From the NCBI GenBank assembly GCA_021798855.1, contig JAJZBP010000025.1, forward strand, positions 1 through 14,593: a stretch of 14,593 nucleotides of DNA, written 5' to 3'. The notes beneath the pieces are model-generated. The model saw nothing but the letters and a program-made list of their open reading frames with translations. It was not told where the DNA came from and did no database searches. This document shows, piece by piece, positions 14,380 to 14,593 of the stretch. The stretch is from Bacillota bacterium. GTDB lineage: Bacteria > Bacillota > Sulfobacillia > JAJZIM01 > JAJZBP01. The first letter of the stretch is position 1. Each line of letters begins with the position of its first letter. The position numbers were made by a program, and so were the translations under genes.

Positions 14380-14593
14380 ATGCTCAGAGGATGGTTCAAC
14401 GTAAAAGTCGAGCTGCTGTCCGGGCGGGGGATGGACTTGGTCCGGCGGCCGGGGCGGGTCATGCTGGTGGGGCCCAAGCACACTCTCCAGGATCTGGCCG
14501 AGGCTATCGACTTGGCCTTCGCCCGCTGGGACATCTCCCACCTCCACGAGTTCGAGTTCCCCGACGGGCGCCGCTACGGGACGCCGGACAGAT
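14380..14593 (+). CDS. Plasmid pRiA4b ORF-3-like family protein (5' part)
   Basis: 71 codons before the window ends. The translation contains HTLQDLAEAIDLAFARWDIS then HLHEFEF and a G-R-R-Y-G-T-P-D segment, matching the PRiA4_ORF3 family pattern (T-x-x-D-L-H-x-A-I-x-x-A-F-x-W-x-x-x-H-L-H-E-F, then a G-x-P loop). The family's biochemical role is not established; members are frequent next to mobile elements and defence loci. AGGAGG at 14367-14372 with 7-base spacing fixes the ATG; an in-frame TTG upstream at 14332 has no usable spacing. It follows hsdR by 68 bases and is probably in the same transcript. Confidence 0.75.
   Translation, partial: MLRGWFNVKVELLSGRGMDLVRRPGRVMLVGPKHTLQDLAEAIDLAFARWDISHLHEFEFPDGRRYGTPDR

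Overview
The window looks like a chromosomal segment of a GC-rich, probably thermophilic or soil/sediment Firmicute. The inference rests on strong AGGAGG-type ribosome binding sites, frequent TTG/GTG starts, a SpoIID-like secreted protein and a sigma-A style promoter; no rRNA or other taxonomic marker is present, so this is only a class-level guess. Most genes are GC-rich, but two blocks (about 2700-3960 and 8786-10800) are visibly richer in A/T and look acquired.

Layout. 1-945: 3' part of an ABC transporter family 5 solute-binding protein. 1048-1449: small two-helix membrane protein (DUF1003-like), followed by a strong terminator at 1495-1525. 1742-2690: a graveyard of insertion sequences, comprising the C-terminal end of an IS21 IstB ATPase with its terminal repeats, a twice-frameshifted rve-type (D,D,E) transposase remnant, and a pair of 19-bp terminal-type repeats. 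2849-3961: AT-richer orphan membrane protein with four predicted transmembrane segments and a Gly/Ser-rich tail, closed by a bidirectional terminator. 4320-5243 (minus): Rpn-family PD-(D/E)XK recombination-promoting nuclease with its own recognisable promoter, possibly followed by a tiny basic ORF.

5500-14311 is a broken-up type I restriction-modification locus: hsdM, then in the same tight operon a HepT-MntA toxin-antitoxin pair, a second HepT, and a second MntA truncated just after its catalytic GSX10DXD motif. No hsdS is visible. Between the truncated mntA and hsdR lies a minus-strand operon encoding a membrane-anchored beta-propeller protein and a secreted, divergent SpoIID-like protein. 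This operon ends in a terminator, and immediately after its T-tract sits what looks like the 5' part of a group II intron (class C insertion habit). The intron remnant abuts the broken mntA. hsdR then follows on the plus strand, and the window ends in the 5' part of a pRiA4b ORF-3-like gene.

How it works together: HsdM and HsdR would be the methylation and translocation/cleavage subunits of a type I system, but need a specificity subunit from elsewhere. HepT RNases are normally silenced by MntA-type AMPylation of their HEPN tyrosine, so the surviving MntA may have to guard two toxins. The whole 4.3-14.6 kb stretch reads as a defence island with repeated insertion and decay.
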